A stretch of 64,000 nucleotides of DNA from Ascaphus truei (Eukaryota > Chordata > Amphibia > Anura > Ascaphidae), in the NCBI GenBank assembly GCA_036426205.1, contig CM071570.1, positions 3,671,908 through 3,735,907 of the forward strand, read 5' to 3'. Of the stretch, positions 9,985 through 22,882 are shown one piece after another. The position numbers and the translations under genes are program-made. The notes beneath the pieces were generated by a model, which was given only the letters and a program-made list of their open reading frames with translations, made no database searches and had not been told where the DNA came from. How positions within the stretch are numbered: position 1 is the stretch's first letter; each line of letters begins with the position of its first letter.

Positions 9985-12900
9985 GGCGGTACTTTCGTAT
10001 CACAGAATGCTAAAGGTCTCAACAGTCCGCACAAGCGGAGGATCGCCTTCGCGGAGCTCAAGAGGCGAGGGGGAGGTGGTCTTTCTTCAGGAAACACTTC
10101 AGCTCTAGACATAGCCCTAAATTTATGGACTCACACTTCCGACAGTTTTTTCTAGCTTCAGGGAGGAAAAAAAAAAGAGGGGTAGCTATCTTATTCACAA
10201 TCACATCAATTCCAGGTAGAAAGATCAAAAGGGACCCCGGGGTAGTACTCGTGTTAGTCGGGGCTAACAAACAGACTAGAATCACTTTGGCAGCATATAT
10301 GCCGCCGAGTGAGGGTCAGACGGAGTTCTTTAAAACGCTTTTTTCCAAAGCTGCAACAGTGGGCCGAGGGCCATTGTACTAGGAGGGGACTTTAACACAG
10401 TACTCAACCCTAATGGTTGACCGTACGTCTTCCAACACAATCTATAAGAAATAAGTAATGCCGCACTCCTGAGGGCTCCGACAAACTGGTTATTTGATAT
10501 TTGGAGAGAGCAACACCCAGGGTGAACGTACTACACCTCTCTATTCCCATCCCCATGACAGCTACAGTAGGATTGACCACTTCTTTGTGTCGGGCAGAAT
10601 GGTTACCAATATCCGGCACAGGTACCATGATATAACCTGTCGGACCATGCTCAATTGAGCTCAATTTACTCAAATTGGGTTTGTCAGACCAGGAGCAAAT
10701 TGGAAGCTAATGAGGTCAATCATTAAATTCCGGACTACAAAAAAAAGTCAAAACTGAGATGTCAGCCTATTTTAGGACAAACAGTGGTAGTGTGGTTTCA
10801 CAAGCCATATTATGGGAGGCTCATAAAGCCACAATACGGGGGTTTTAATTAGCATCGCTGCAAGTAGAAAAAAGAAAAAGAGAGGCCAAATTAAACGCAG
10901 CTCTACAAAGGTTCCATAGCTCTCTACCCTACATAACCGGACAGGGTGAGGACACTCTTAAGGAGCTGAAGGATGTCAGATTGAACGGAACCTCCTCCTC
11001 ACCTCCAGGGCCGAGAAGGACATGAGTTGGACACAGAGGAAATTTATGAAAAGCTAACAAACCGGACACTATGCTGGCCACCAGACTCCGAAACCGAAAC
11101 CAAACTTTAATATTCAATCTATCAAAAAGTGGGGGCCATATTCCTCAAACCCTAAAGTGATAGTGGGAAGTTCGCGAATTTCTACACACAATTGTACATG
11201 GGAGAAGGTGGTTCACAATGCCAGAACAAGTAGTAAGCTACGGAAATTCCTGGCAGACGCGGCCTTACCACAATTATCCGGGCAGAGAGTGAGGCACTAC
11301 AGAGCGACTTTACGAGGGAGGAATTAGAGGCGTAGTAAAAAACTTAAAAGCGTCAAAAGCCCCGGGCCCGGACGGGTTCTCCAACCTGTACTACAAAAAT
11401 TTATCGGAGTTCGGGCTCCGCATATGCTCCAGTTATCAATGGAGTGCTAGCAGGAGAGGCCCTTCCCGCCAGATGCTCCAGGCGTCAATTTCAGTAATCC
11501 ATAAAGAGGACAAAGATCCCATAGTTGCCAGAGTTATGGCCATACATTAATAAATCCAGATGTTAAAATCTACTCTAAATTGCTGGCCAACAGATTAAAT
11601 GTCTCCTGCCGAGTGTTATCACCCGGATCAAGTTGGCTTCATTAGAAATAGACAAGGCGCCGATAACACTAGAAGGATTATTGATATCATAGAATAATAG
11701 GAGCCAGGGATCCGAAGTGTGGCCCTAAGCCTAATGCGGAAAACCTTCGACAGGATTGACTGGCCATACCTGGAGTCCACGCTTGGAGCATTTGGGTTCG
11801 GAGACATATTCCAACAGGCAGTCAAGGCTTTGTACAGGGCCCCAACAGCTAGGGTGGTCCACCCAGGGATACCCGTCTGATCTTTTCCCAATTAAAAGCG
11901 GCACGAGACAGGGTGCCCGCTTTCGCCCCTGCTCTTCGCCCTATGCATCGACCGCTAGCAGCGCAAATTCGGAACAACGCCGATATCTCTGGGATACAAT
12001 CCACTCCCAGGAGCATAAAGTGGCTTGTATGCAGATGATATCATCCTAACCCTGTCTAAAACCTCTCGTCTCACACTACCTAACCTGTTTGAGCTTCTAG
12101 AGCGTTTGCCCAGATCTCAGGCTTCAAAATAATCAGTCCAAATCAGAGCGCTAAGCCTTAACATGCCGAGAGAGATGGAGAAGCTAGTAGAACTCAATTT
12201 CGGGTTCAGATGGTCCCTTCCTCCATGAGATACCTAGGAGTGCAGATCACAAAGCAGACAAGCTCCTTATATTCGGCTAACTATCCCAAACTGTTGAGGA
12301 CTCTAAAGAAAGAGCTGCAGGACTGGAAGGCATATGGTATTTCCTGGCTAGGGAGGATCTATAGCGTCAAGATGAACATCCTTCCCCGCATTCTATACTT
12401 GTTTCAAACCCTCCCAATTCCCGGTAAGAGCGGATATTACAGGGCTCCAAAAATCCATATCTCAATTTATTTGGAACGGTAGAAAACCACGGATTAGAGT
12501 AAGACGATGCAGAAGGGTAAGGAAGCTGGTGGCCTAGCGTTGCCGATGTGTTATTTCCTACTACAAAGCGCACAATTGTGCCAAATACACAATGGCACGG
12601 GGACCCTGAGTTGCGGCGGTGGGTGGCACTGGAGAGGGAGGGTGTGCGCCCCGCTGGAACTCACGGACCTGATCTGGTACCCAGGAAACGGTGAGGGAGT
12701 TCTCATTCCGTTGACCTCGGTGCTCAACTCACTCTCGATCTGGGAGGCCGCCAAGTTAACAGCTCATTGACCTCCAAACATACTCTGATGGCACCTTGCA
12801 TGGCAACCCAGACTTGCTCCGGGTCTGACAGACAGGGGCTTCACTCTCTGGCGTAGAGCGGGGGTTAGAGACGGCTGAAGACCTGGAGGTTAAAGGTAAG

Positions 12901-13850
12901 ATCAAATCATCGAGAATTACAGTCAGAAACAGACATTCCTAACACGATTTTATGAAATACCTCCAGGTCAGGGCATACTATAACGCACACCCGGTGAGAC
13001 ACCGCTTATCTCGAATTTGTGAGACTCTGTGCGAGAGGGACAAGCAACGGGGACTGATCTCTGCCCTATACAGAGGTGGTGAATACGGACACGGACAGGA
13101 CAGTTAGACCCCGGTTCATGACGCAATGGGAGGAGGATCTCCAGGGTACTCTAAGGACGAAGACTGGGCCGAGGTATTCAAAGCCGCGGCCACTAGCTCC
13201 ATCTGTACAACATTGAAGGAGAACTCGTATAAGTATTACTTCGAGGTGGTACCCTCACACCAGTTAGACTGGCCAAATTCAAACAGGATCGTCCCGCTCT
13301 GCCCCAGGCGGTGCGGGAACTAGAGATCTGGTGCACATGCTGTGGTCTTGCCGAAAATATGCCGATCTGGACCCGATCCGAGATTGGCTACAGAGGATCT
13401 TTTTGGGGCTCAAAATCCGGCTGGACCCGTGGCTGTTTCTATTAGGTAAACCTACAAACGAGGTTTCTTCGGTCGGGTAACAAGCTGATCCACACTTGGC
13501 TACCGCTTCGCGTGCGAGACCCAGCATTGGGGAATCGAAACGCGATTCCTTCTAAGACAAAATTAGGAATAGAATCTGTTTCATTTGCCGAATGGAGAAG
13601 TTAACGAGCTTAGTTAACGACTCAGCCGATAATTCGAAAAAGTCTGGTCATTGTGGTTTGGCACAGACCGATATTCAGGGAAGTGAGTGAGCCACCATAT
13701 GGCTTTGATAGACGGAAATGGGTTCTCCTTGGATGATGGACAGGAGCTACACAGGAACGGAAGGACAGTAGGGCTCCCCCAGGGCGATGTACTACCCCCC
13801 CAATCAGAACAGGTTGAGTAGAGAAGCAGATAGGGTGCAGAGCTCAAACA
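9985..13850 (+). pseudogene. L1 ORF2 (endonuclease-reverse transcriptase) remnant
   Basis: An apurinic-type endonuclease opens with NAKGLNSPHKRRIAFAELKR near 10005 and continues through RGVAILF and DHFFVSGRMV (about 10575). The reverse transcriptase follows: SKAPGPDGFSN at 11353-11385, DQVGFIRNRQG at 11627-11659, and the catalytic YADD at 12028-12039. The thumb region (RYLGVQITKQ, GGLALP) runs to 12560, and a C-terminal MLWSCRKYADL segment lies near 13340. At least a dozen stops or frameshifts interrupt the frame. It would have nicked DNA and primed reverse transcription of L1 RNA; this copy cannot. Confidence 0.88.
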
Positions 13851-14166
13851 GGAATCCTCGAACGAGTTGACAATAGAACCGGCGCAGGTCGTCGGCTGAC
13901 AAGTAGTCTGGGCTTCGTCTAGGCCGGCCCCTCCCCCTCCCCCCCCTTCCTCCCCTCCTCTCCCACCCTACTTTCCTTAATTTGTGGTTTGTCTGTCAAG
14001 GTCTTGTCCTGTGGGTCTCCCCAACGTACGTCCGTCATCTGTAGTTTGTCCTCGCAGTGGACGTGTATACTTGAATAATTACCATCGCATGTAACCTATT
14101 GATTGTATGCACTAATACACCAATAAAAACAAAGTTGAAAAAAAAAAAAAAAAACTGCATATACTG

Positions 14167-16440
14167 TAAATCTGAGACGTATTATATTATTCCTGGGACC
14201 AAGTATGATAGGCTCTTTAATGTAACCCCGATATGTTTTACTATGTCCCTATAGAAATATAATGTCACAAATTTCAATTCATGGATGGAGGGCAAGAATT
14301 ATTTTGTGCAATATTTATGTCCTTTTTCCTGTGGTGATTGAGCAACGAGGCAAACGGCAGGAGAGCCGACTTACTCGCAGGGAAAGATACTGATTGAACA
14401 GTGTAATAGTATTATTTCACCTATGCCTACTTTTCCCACGGAGGGGTTTAGTAAAGACCTCTCGGTGCTGTCGGTATAATACCGGGAAACCCTCCCGGCC
14501 GGAAGCATGGTCTCCGTGTTTACAAAACGAGTGGCTGTTGGGGAGGACCTCCTGACCACTATCTGCACTATCCGGCAGTAAGTGATTGGATGTTGGAGTT
14601 AACCAGCATAATTCGCTGCTTGTGCCAGGCACAGACAACCCGAGGGATCTCCTGGACCATAAACGGTCAGACTGGGTGGAGGCATGGGTGCTCGGCGCAC
14701 CTCCCAGGCATGTCCACCCACAGGAGTTCCGAAGATTGGAGAGCCACGTCCACCTTCCGATTTTCTGCCTCCAGTCCAAAACCCTGCCAACCCCCTCAGG
14801 CTCCTGCGACCTCCAGCAGGTTGTGGGACATAACCTAGGTATTCTTTGCACAATAAACAAGGTCCACCATTAAATTACGAGTTACTATAACCATCTGCGA
14901 TTAAAAACAAAAATGTTGTTCTAGTTTGCCATGATTGATGAGCAGGCCAGGTGCCACAACCAGATTAAAAACAGGAGTTAACTCTTTCGCGATCGTCTGG
15001 CGTCTCGACCACATGACCCGTTGGCGTAGCGGACACGTGATCGCAAGCAGACCTAGAGAGACAAGAACGGAAGTGGGACACCCTCCCTACTTTCATTACA
15101 ATACGTCTCACGGACACCCACTGAGACCACGAGCAAGAGCAAACACCGCAACAATAACTAATCACAAGTCCACCTATAAGTGGGACATGCATGAAGCATC
15201 CGAAGAGCAGCCTCTAAAGGTTAAAGAAGAATTCCTCCCCCCTCCAATCTTATTTCTTTTCTATATACATCACAGGGATATTTAAGAAAGTCAGGAAAAA
15301 AGGTTGAATATCTTACCGCACTCCATTTAGATAATTGCAGCGGGTGTTGTTTTTTTTTGTACGGTGCAGGCAGTTGTAGTGTCCGGGATCCCATTTGTGC
15401 CACGTAATTTAAACTTGGAGCTGGATATCTGAGGTTGCCGCACTGCTCTGATAAAGTCTTACACCTGACATTATAGCACAATAAACTGTTTGTTTGCAGG
15501 TTGCAAACGCACAACGCAACGTTTCGGGATTCTCCAACTCCCACCCCATTCAGGTAATGAAAATGTTGAGTGCTGCTGCTGTAATATTGACACAGTTGTG
15601 TTACATCACACTGTTGTACTTTATACAGTGCTCCCTTACGCAAGGTGTTTGGGTGCACAGGTACAGTACAGACTGGAAACCTCGGGTCACGGGAGGTGAA
15701 CGGGCTCTCGAGATGCAAAGCAGAGAAGAAACTTGGCAGAGACCTTTAAAAAAAACTGATATTCTTTATTCCTCCTTAACCCCGGAAGATAAATAATACA
15801 ACACGAGACTGGCAAATCCCAGCCACAGTGCCACTTAATCACACTCACCGCTGTGTAATGGAAGCGGCTTCTTAAAGAATCACTGATCGGGTTCAAGAAA
15901 TGTCAACCCAGAAACGCTGGGTTTACAGCTTCGCGGATATTATGGTACCAAGCTTTTCACCTATAATATAAAAGCAGGACTGGGGTATTCTTTCCTTTTC
16001 CTTAAAAAAAGTAGCACCAGGAGTTTGCGAAAAAAAGCAATGGTGATCATCCGGATCACCGGACCAGTGTTTTCCACCCTCGTGACACAGCATGGAACGC
16101 GTTAAAAGATATTCTGACTCTGTGGAACCATTTGAAAATGTATAGCAAGGCCGCGTCCATGGAACGTTCGCGCGGCGTCACGCACGCCTGAAGCAGGAGA
16201 GATTTTTGTCCTGAAGGTAGACGCGATGGGGAGGCGTGTCGGGGGTGTGACGTCATGGAGAGGGTTCGCCCTCATTGGGCGAGCCGCTCACGTCACCCTG
16301 CCGTAGCGCTACAAAGACAATTTTTTTGTCTCCTCAAGCTCTGCTCTTGACGACGCTCACGTGCACACACACACACTATGCACAATCTCATTTGCCAAGC
16401 GTGACTCGTCGTGCGCTCGCCGCGTTCAGCATTGATGCGG
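14167..16440. other. Unassigned non-coding stretch
   Basis: No gene was recognised. The region contains several short frames on both strands (14371-14873, 14935-15285, 15221-15718) without known motifs. GC-rich sequence with TGACGTCATGG and a GGTTCGCCCTCATTGGGCGA hairpin at 16246-16290 marks a further relative of the Harbinger-like MITE family, whose ends were not found. Confidence 0.5.
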
Positions 16441-16446
16441 CCTGAG

Positions 16447-16706
16447 GCCACGTCCAAGGTGGGAGGGCGCTCGAGCGCTGTGACATCAGCCACTGCGAAA
16501 TTCCTGGCCAGCTAGTTGTGCGCTTAAGGATGCGTGCCGGGGGGTGCGGCTATGACATCACAGAGCCGGTTCGTTCTCATTGGGCGAACTGCTCACGTGA
16601 CGTGCCAGAGAGCAGCTGAGCGCCGTGCTCTCACGTGCAGCGTGGACAACAATATACTTTAATTGTTGTGATCGCTCGCGAGCAAGCAATCAGCCTGGAC
16701 GAGGCC
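16447..16706. mobile_element. Harbinger-like MITE (copy 3)
   Basis: It starts near GGCCACGTCCAAGGTGG and ends with the reverse complement of GGCCTCGTCCAGGCTG, immediately before TAA (16707-16709). The interior contains GGTTCGTTCTCATTGGGCGA and CACGTGACG boxes shared with the other copies. The 5' boundary is approximate. Confidence 0.6.
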
Positions 16707-16709
16707 TAA

Positions 16710-17111
16710 GGCTGCGTCCAGGGTGAGGAGACACGTGTGCGGCTTACGCTCGGCGTGTTTAAATACCTTTTGATGCAAGCGACCACAGTGGCACTTGGTG
16801 TGCGCGTTCTCGGGGCGGAGTGGTCCTCGGAGACAGTTACATTTGTTTTCCCGTCGCTATGGCACATCACGTGACCCGGTAAGAGCCAATGAGAGCACAG
16901 CAGTCACAACAACCAATCAGATGGAGCCGAGGATGCGACGTCACGCCCCACTCCAGTCTGACATCCCCCCCCCCCCGCTGTGGCCCCCCCCCCCCCCCCC
17001 CCCCCCCCCATTGCTCGAGCACGCAGTGAGCAGGACAGCAAATCACTCCTGCTCGGGCAGACTGTGACGTCGCGCCTCGTGAGCGCGCGTCTCCGCACCC
17101 TGGCCGCAGCC
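16710..17111. mobile_element. Harbinger-like MITE (copy 4) with TAA target duplication
   Basis: The terminal inverted repeats are GGCTGCGTCCAGGGTG and (reverse complement of the 3' end) GGCTGCGGCCAGGGTG, 15 of 16 matching. TAA lies at both flanks (16707-16709, 17112-17114). The interior contains CACGTGAC, GACGTC and two poly-C runs around 16966-17009. It abuts copy 3, sharing the TAA between them. Confidence 0.8.
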
Positions 17112-17150
17112 TAAGATGCAGAACCCCAACTCACATATCCTATATTTTAT

Positions 17151-17684
17151 GAAAACAAAAGAAAAAACAGCGCAAAACCTCAGTGTAGTATTAAAAATAT
17201 ATTGAATATGTGACAGCAGGTGAGTATCTCACGTACATCAAATTAGATCATTAAAGCATGGCATGTTATGGACACATCGGCACATCAGCACTGCACCAGC
17301 ACACGACAATCAGACCGAACGATGAGGCAGGTCTCTCTCTCAGGGAGCCGTCTCTGGAACCTCAGCTGATGTATAGGCCGCCAGGTAGGGAAGAGATGTT
17401 CGCTTCAATCTGGAACAGCTCGTTTACTCGCTGGATGCGTGTATCAGACTCACGGCAGACCTCTGATGACGTCACCAAAGTTCCGTCGCGTCTTTAACCG
17501 GAAGAAGCTGGTTTAAAGTGTCCGCAAGGATTTTCACTCGTAATGAACAAATGTCCATAAAACAATCAAATTAGCACTGGAACGCACATTCACGCATCCA
17601 GCGAGATACTCACCTGCTGTCACATTTTCAATATATTTTTAATACTACACTATGAGGTTTTGCGCTGTTTTTTCTTTTGTTTTC
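17151..17684. mobile_element. Element with 80-bp terminal inverted repeats
   Basis: The left arm (17151-17230) and right arm (17603-17684) are nearly perfect reverse complements, both carrying GAAAACAAAAGAAAAAACAG and ATATATTGAA-ATGTGACAGC blocks. The central 370 bp is non-coding. No clear TSD was found and the class is unknown. It could be a foldback-type DNA element or two copies in opposite orientation. Confidence 0.7.
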
Positions 17685-17717
17685 ATTTAGTGTTTGTGGT
17701 GCCAGTCCATGAAATAT

Positions 17718-17744
17718 AGCAGCAGCAGCAGCAGCAGCAGCAGC
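17718..17744. repeat. (AGC)9 trinucleotide microsatellite
   Basis: Nine uninterrupted AGC units. Confidence 0.95.
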
Positions 17745-18340
17745 AACCTCTCCGTATACTACACTGAATATCAGGTTTTTTCATTTAATGTTTGTAACAG
17801 CACCCAATTGGTTTTAAGTAGATTTTATATATTTTAGTTATTGCGCATAAAGCTGTTTATTTAATCACATACGCAATCACTATATCGCTGTCTTGAGCGC
17901 GGTATCTTTCACTTTTTTGTTATCTCCTATATTGTATGTTTAATCCTATAGTGTCAGCTGGCATACAGCACTTTGCTGAGATATCACACAAGATATAGAG
18001 GGAAGAATACAAATTAAGTGCTTAACAAATACAAGTAAACATTAAAGGAAATAACAGTCCCTGCCCTGAAGAACTTACAATCTAATGGGTGTATTGTGGG
18101 ACATGCAGAGATAGAAATAGTTGGAAGTGCAAATCGTATAAAGTGTCACAAGTGCGTATGCTGGGGGTTATGAAGTCACCTTACCCTTGTAAATGTGACT
18201 TCTCAGGTGGGTCTTGAAGATGGGGAGAGGGGGGCATTGGACACGTGGGATGCAGATAAGACAGGTTTAAGAAATGTGGAGGAGGAGAGCAGGGACTAGT
18301 GAGCTATGAGAGCACAGATAATAGGAGTGACAAGCCTAAT
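17745..18340. repeat. Non-coding stretch with a dispersed repeat (18057-18310)
   Basis: TCCCTGCCCTGAAGAACTTAC and the downstream 250 bp repeat the arrangement seen at 1996-2330. The rest of the interval is AT-rich and unassigned. Confidence 0.55.
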
Positions 18341-19264
18341 TTATTTATCAAATGTTTTACCAGGAAGTGATACATTGAGAGATACCTCTCGTTTTCCAGT
18401 ATGTCCTGAGCACAGTTATGATAACAATACATGGTTACATTAAATGAGCAGGGTAATACATTATATATGAAGACATTGCATTAACAGTTAAAGAGAATAT
18501 AAATTATAGGCGTATGTAAAAGTTACAGAACACATTAAAAATATACAGTATGAGACAGCTTTAGTTTAGAATGAACTTAGACTGGTGGCGGAAGTGAGAG
18601 TCTCCGGTAGACTGTTCCAGTTTTGGGGTGCACGGTAAGAAAAGGAAGAGCGGCCGGATACTTTGCTGAACCTTGGGACCATGAACAGTCTTTTGGAGTT
18701 ATAGCTCAGTTGATAAGTGCTGCGTGTGGTAGGGGCGAGGAGCTTGTTCAGATAGATGGGTAGCTTGCCCAGAAAGTATTTGACAGCAAGACAGGAAAAA
18801 TGAACTTTGCGCATTTGCACAAGTGATAGAAAATCTAGTTGTTTGAGCATTTTGCAGTAGTGTGTTGTAGTTACATTGGAGGACAAAGCGGCATATTGAA
18901 TTGTATAGGATGTCTAGTTTGCCAAGGTGAGTTTTGGGGTGCTGTACCATATACTATGTCCCCATAGTCTATAATTGGCATTAGCATCTGCTGTGCGATG
19001 CACTTTCTGACCAGGAGACTTGGGGAGGATTTGTTCCAATAAATTACACCTAGTTTGCATAGGTTTTAGATGTCAGAGTATCAATGTGCAACACAATTTT
19101 AAAAGGAAGTCAAACCATAAGCCCAGATATTTAAAACTAGCGACAGGGGCAAGGATGCTGTTAGAGTTGGTTTTGATCTGTAGCTCCGTCATTAGCTCCT
19201 GTCCTTGAGGGACAGGGTGAGAACTTTGAAGATGCGATGTGATGCTACAGGATTTAGGGGTCAA
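18340..19264 (-). pseudogene. LINE of the Rex1/CR1/L2 type, 3' end
   Basis: On the minus strand, disrupted frames read FKYLGLWFD near 19130 (end of the reverse transcriptase palm), then LGKLDILYNSICRFVLQ (about 18900), and then a C-terminal tail with RAPQNWNSLPETLTSATSLS near 18590. The last motif is characteristic of this LINE group. The 3' tail, TTACCAGGAAGTGATACATT on the plus strand, is also present at 35486-35950, showing that the two are one family. The 5' part is missing, as is usual for these elements. Confidence 0.78.
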
Positions 19265-21059
19265 TCAGGGTGCGATCGGGGACTCTCTGGCTGCACACTT
19301 CAAAGAATCAGCCAATTAATGAGAAGCCATTCTGAAAGGGTTAATATTTGGTTCATAGCTTAACATCTGTACCAAGACTTTTCAAATGTGAAACATTCAA
19401 TGCAGAGCGCAAAAGCCGAGAGGCCGCAGAGACGAAATCCAAAAAATGTGCGTAGCCTGCTAATGAATAAAGACATACACCCTGAGGTTAACAATAAATC
19501 ATTTTAAATTCTCCGGAAGCATGGGGTCCCCGGAGCTAAAATTAAGGAGGTTCAGCTCCAAAGACCCTCTGATTCAACAGTAGATAAAAAAAATTTGATT
19601 CACAAAAAATCTGCCACCTTGGATTGCCTCCTTAATACGCCCAATCATAAACTACCCAAAAAGGACTTTGAAAATAAAATCTGGCATGTGCTCTCCATGG
19701 AGAAGCTCACAAGCTTCCCAACAGGTCGCTGCTCGAGTTATACCAGAGTCATGGACCCCTGGGTCAGATTTCTCCATGATCCACCAATAGAGACACAGCC
19801 TTAGCATACTGTAAGGCTGACCTTGGGTATCACCAGCTATGGCCCCCAGTGTGAATAGATCCCAGGACAAAGCAATGTGACATTAGTCATGACACCAAAC
19901 ACCAGCATAGAAGAGAGTCAGACCGACCCCCACAACAAGACTCGACAAGGTATGTACACCCACAGCTGCATTATTCCCATACCCCCCATCCCAATAATCC
20001 CTCCCAAATGTTACAAGGCAATTAGACAATTGTTATATCAGACCACAAAGTGTGTCAGTATGTGACAGTGTATCTCCCTCTCCCCATAAAATGTATGGGG
20101 TAATGTCTGCATTTTAAAAAGGTGGTGTATCCCCACGTATCTGTATTCTGTACCCCATTTGAAAACCGTTTTCTTATTTGTGCACAAAGTTAAAAAAAAA
20201 AAAAAAAAAGTAGTGATCTTTCCCAAACTTAGATAAAATGGTTTATTTGGTGTCACATGGCTCATGCAGACAAATCTGAGAAACATATTTTTTTGCTAAA
20301 TCAATAATTTTGTTGCAGTCACATGACTAAATATGCTCAAATCTAACCCCAATCCTGTTTGCCAACACAAAAATGGTTTGAAAGTCTGATTGCAGCAATG
20401 TGAAAGTTTCACAGGCCACTCAAGAACCATCTACCCTTTGCACCCCAAGGCTTCCAGCAATCATTATTTACTTTAACTCCTCGACAATCAGGTCACCTAC
20501 ACTTCATTACACTGGGTTCTCTTCAGCGCTGGAAAGACCTGTACCTTTAAGGGTAGGAATCCGTTCTCTTTATCCACAATACTACAATTTCTGAGGCAGG
20601 CGTCAGAGCGCTCCTTTAAAAGGACACTGCAGCCCCTTATCTCGCCGCCGAGCCACTCTCTACCAAGACATTATGTTTTGACGGAGGACAGTAAACGAAA
20701 TCTTAATAAGCTAATAAAAACGGCACCTTTCCTTATACTGTACGTAAATCCTTCACAGCCACAATAAAAAGAAACTACAGATGTAGCCGGGGTCATAGCT
20801 CCCGCTGCCGCGTTACGGCGAGATATTCTTTGAATCTGCGTTATCACTGCCATTGAATCCTATAGAAAATGTGAGATACTCTGCATTATAACGCGATATT
20901 CTGCGTTATGAATGGGTGCAATAACCCGCGATACATCTGTAGGCAAAAACCCAAGATTGCACTTTGTATGTTTCTCTAGAAATTGATTAGAAAACGGCAT
21001 TTTTAGGAGCCTCCCAATGGGAAAATGTTTGCCGGTCGCGTGCTCTTTACCCTTAGCCC
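19265..21059. other. Unassigned non-coding stretch
   Basis: No gene was recognised. A 17-base A run lies near 20190-20208. ATTATAACGCGATATTCTGC at 20883 echoes the TA-type MITE family. Confidence 0.5.
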
Positions 21060-21720
21060 AGGGGCTCTCAACTTCAGGTCCCAAGCCCTCCTCCCCCCCC
21101 CCCCCCCCCAACAGTTCAGTTTTTAGGATGTCCCTGCTTCAGCAAAGGTGGTGCAGTCTTCGACTGAGCCTCTGGTTGATCCACCTGTGCTGAAGCAGGG
21201 ATATCCTGAAAAGTCTGACAAATCTAAGCGCCGATGCTCGTTCCATGTGGTTTTCCTAGAATACAAAGCGGTGTCACGACATTCTCCCGCCACCCACACC
21301 ACCTTATCCCATCATGCCACGGGTATACTGAACATAATGATTGCGAGCAGCGACACGCAAAGGAGCACCGTGTGGCGGTGTCACTTTAAGCTGACACTTG
21401 AGCATTAAAGCAGAACCTCCCCAGATACCTATATGAGATTAACCCATACGTTAATACCTTGCACGATGAGCTCGCCCTGCCCCCACCCCGTGTTAAAATA
21501 CACGAGTTGCTGATTCGACAGCTTTTGTGGTCACCATGGTAACCCCTTGACCTACAAATCTGCTTTGAGTGGCAACTATGCCGGGCATTTATCTTACCCT
21601 GCTTCAGCACAGGTGGCTCAGTCCCTGCTTCAGCGTAGGGACTTTGAGCGACAGCTGGAGTGGCTGTGTCATTGCTGACCCTGCTTTCCTCATGGCATGC
21701 CGGCAGCAGGAAGCCCATGT
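21060..21720. repeat. Dispersed repeats with CCCTGCTTCAGCACAGGTGG motif
   Basis: At 21120-21215 the motif CCCTGCTTCAGCAAAGGTGG is followed by an inverted copy (CCACCTGTGCTGAAGCAGGG). At 21597-21660 another direct copy occurs, twice in tandem. A 17-base C run lies near 21093-21109. The family is not named here. Confidence 0.6.
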
Positions 21721-22715
21721 ACACACCATCATTGTGTGGTTACCCGTGGCGAGCCGACAGTTAGAATCACTGTATGAGGAAGCTGCCTCCAGCGCAGACT
21801 CAGAACAATGTTATAGCCACAGCACACAGGTGAAGCACAGGAGAGAAGAGGAGAGAAGAGGAGGCCTGGCACGGCATGCAGGGGACATTATGCCACATAT
21901 TGGCTTCCTTACTGGGGTCTGGGACAGGGAATGAGGGGCAAGAGAACAGGAAGGCAGAATCTGCAATTATTGGTAAAAGCCAATCATCTTTGCTGGACTC
22001 GCTTATCTAAAAAGAGCAACCTTTATTCTGCAGTAATACGCCCTATTAGTTTACATTGAGCATGCTGCAAAGTGGGCTGTCTCATCTTTAAATTACCATG
22101 TGGACTTTCTTCTTGTTGGGAAATTAGAGCCTTGAGGAGATGTGCAATAAGCCTGTGCCCTTTGCCTCACACTTGGAGCATGAACCCTGGCAGGAAGAAC
22201 AGCTCAGGGGCAAACGTACAGCAGCACGTGTGTTATACACAGAGGAAGCATGTTACAGTATCTCTCCGTGCCGCCGAGCACGGGAGGGCCCCGCAACACC
22301 ACGGGAGGGCAGATTCTGGCACACAAGCGGTTAAAAGAAAAAAGGCACACGTTAAACAGCGTGATCACATGGGCCTTTAATAAGTGCCGCCCGCTTAGTG
22401 TGTAGTAATGTTTCATGGGATAAAGAGGATTGATGCCTTACAACAACATACATTTTCAAATGATTTCAACCCAAGATTTCCAGGGTAACCACATGCATGT
22501 CAGGGTTTCACTAGCTTTATGAAATGTCATCTGTAACAATCTGCTATACAGAGGCAAATTCCCAACAGACATTTGCAGATTAGCAGTGGTGAACCACAAG
22601 TATATCATAATAAGCACGTATGAAGCAAACAAAATATATATCAATAAGAATTATTTGTTAACAACACCATCTTGCACATTGCGAGAACGGGATTGCGGCA
22701 TCACGGTCCTCCTCA
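21721..22715. other. Unassigned non-coding stretch
   Basis: Small frames on both strands show no recognisable domains. Confidence 0.5.
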
Positions 22716-22882
22716 TCCTTTCTTGCTTGGATTGCAAGCTCTTAGGGGTAGGGACTCGTTTTCCTATTGTTACTTATGGCAGAAGGGTTTATTCCCATTA
22801 TGTGTTATATTATTATGTCACGTGTATTACCGCTGTGAAGCGCTGTGTATATGGATGGTGCTATATAAAGATACATACATCC
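22716..22882 (+). repeat. SINE-like dispersed repeat, copy 1
   Basis: GATTGCAAGCTCTTAGGGGT...GAAGCGCTGTGTATATGG...ATAAAGATACATAC. The same order occurs at 24970-25120, ending in an ATAAAGATA-type tail. No polymerase III boxes were confirmed. Confidence 0.65.

Larger units (their letters stand above)
7491..14149 (+). mobile_element. Full-length but decayed L1 retrotransposon
   Basis: An insertion of about 6.66 kb flanked by a 17-bp TSD, AAAAACTGCATATACTG, at 7474-7490 and 14150-14166. It begins GGGGATGCGCATGCG with a GC-rich leader, contains ORF1-like and ORF2-like remains, has AATAAA at 14122-14127, and ends in a poly-A run directly against the second TSD. The intact ends show that it inserted full length; the many stops and frameshifts show that it is old and inactive. 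The interval between the two ORFs (about 8510-9980) is unusually long and GC-rich, and carries a poly-G and an A/T tract at 9440-9530. Confidence 0.92.

Noticed and set aside
15880..15960. tRNA gene suggested by a GGGTTCAAGAAAT phrase
   Set aside because: No matching A box or cloverleaf stems were found.
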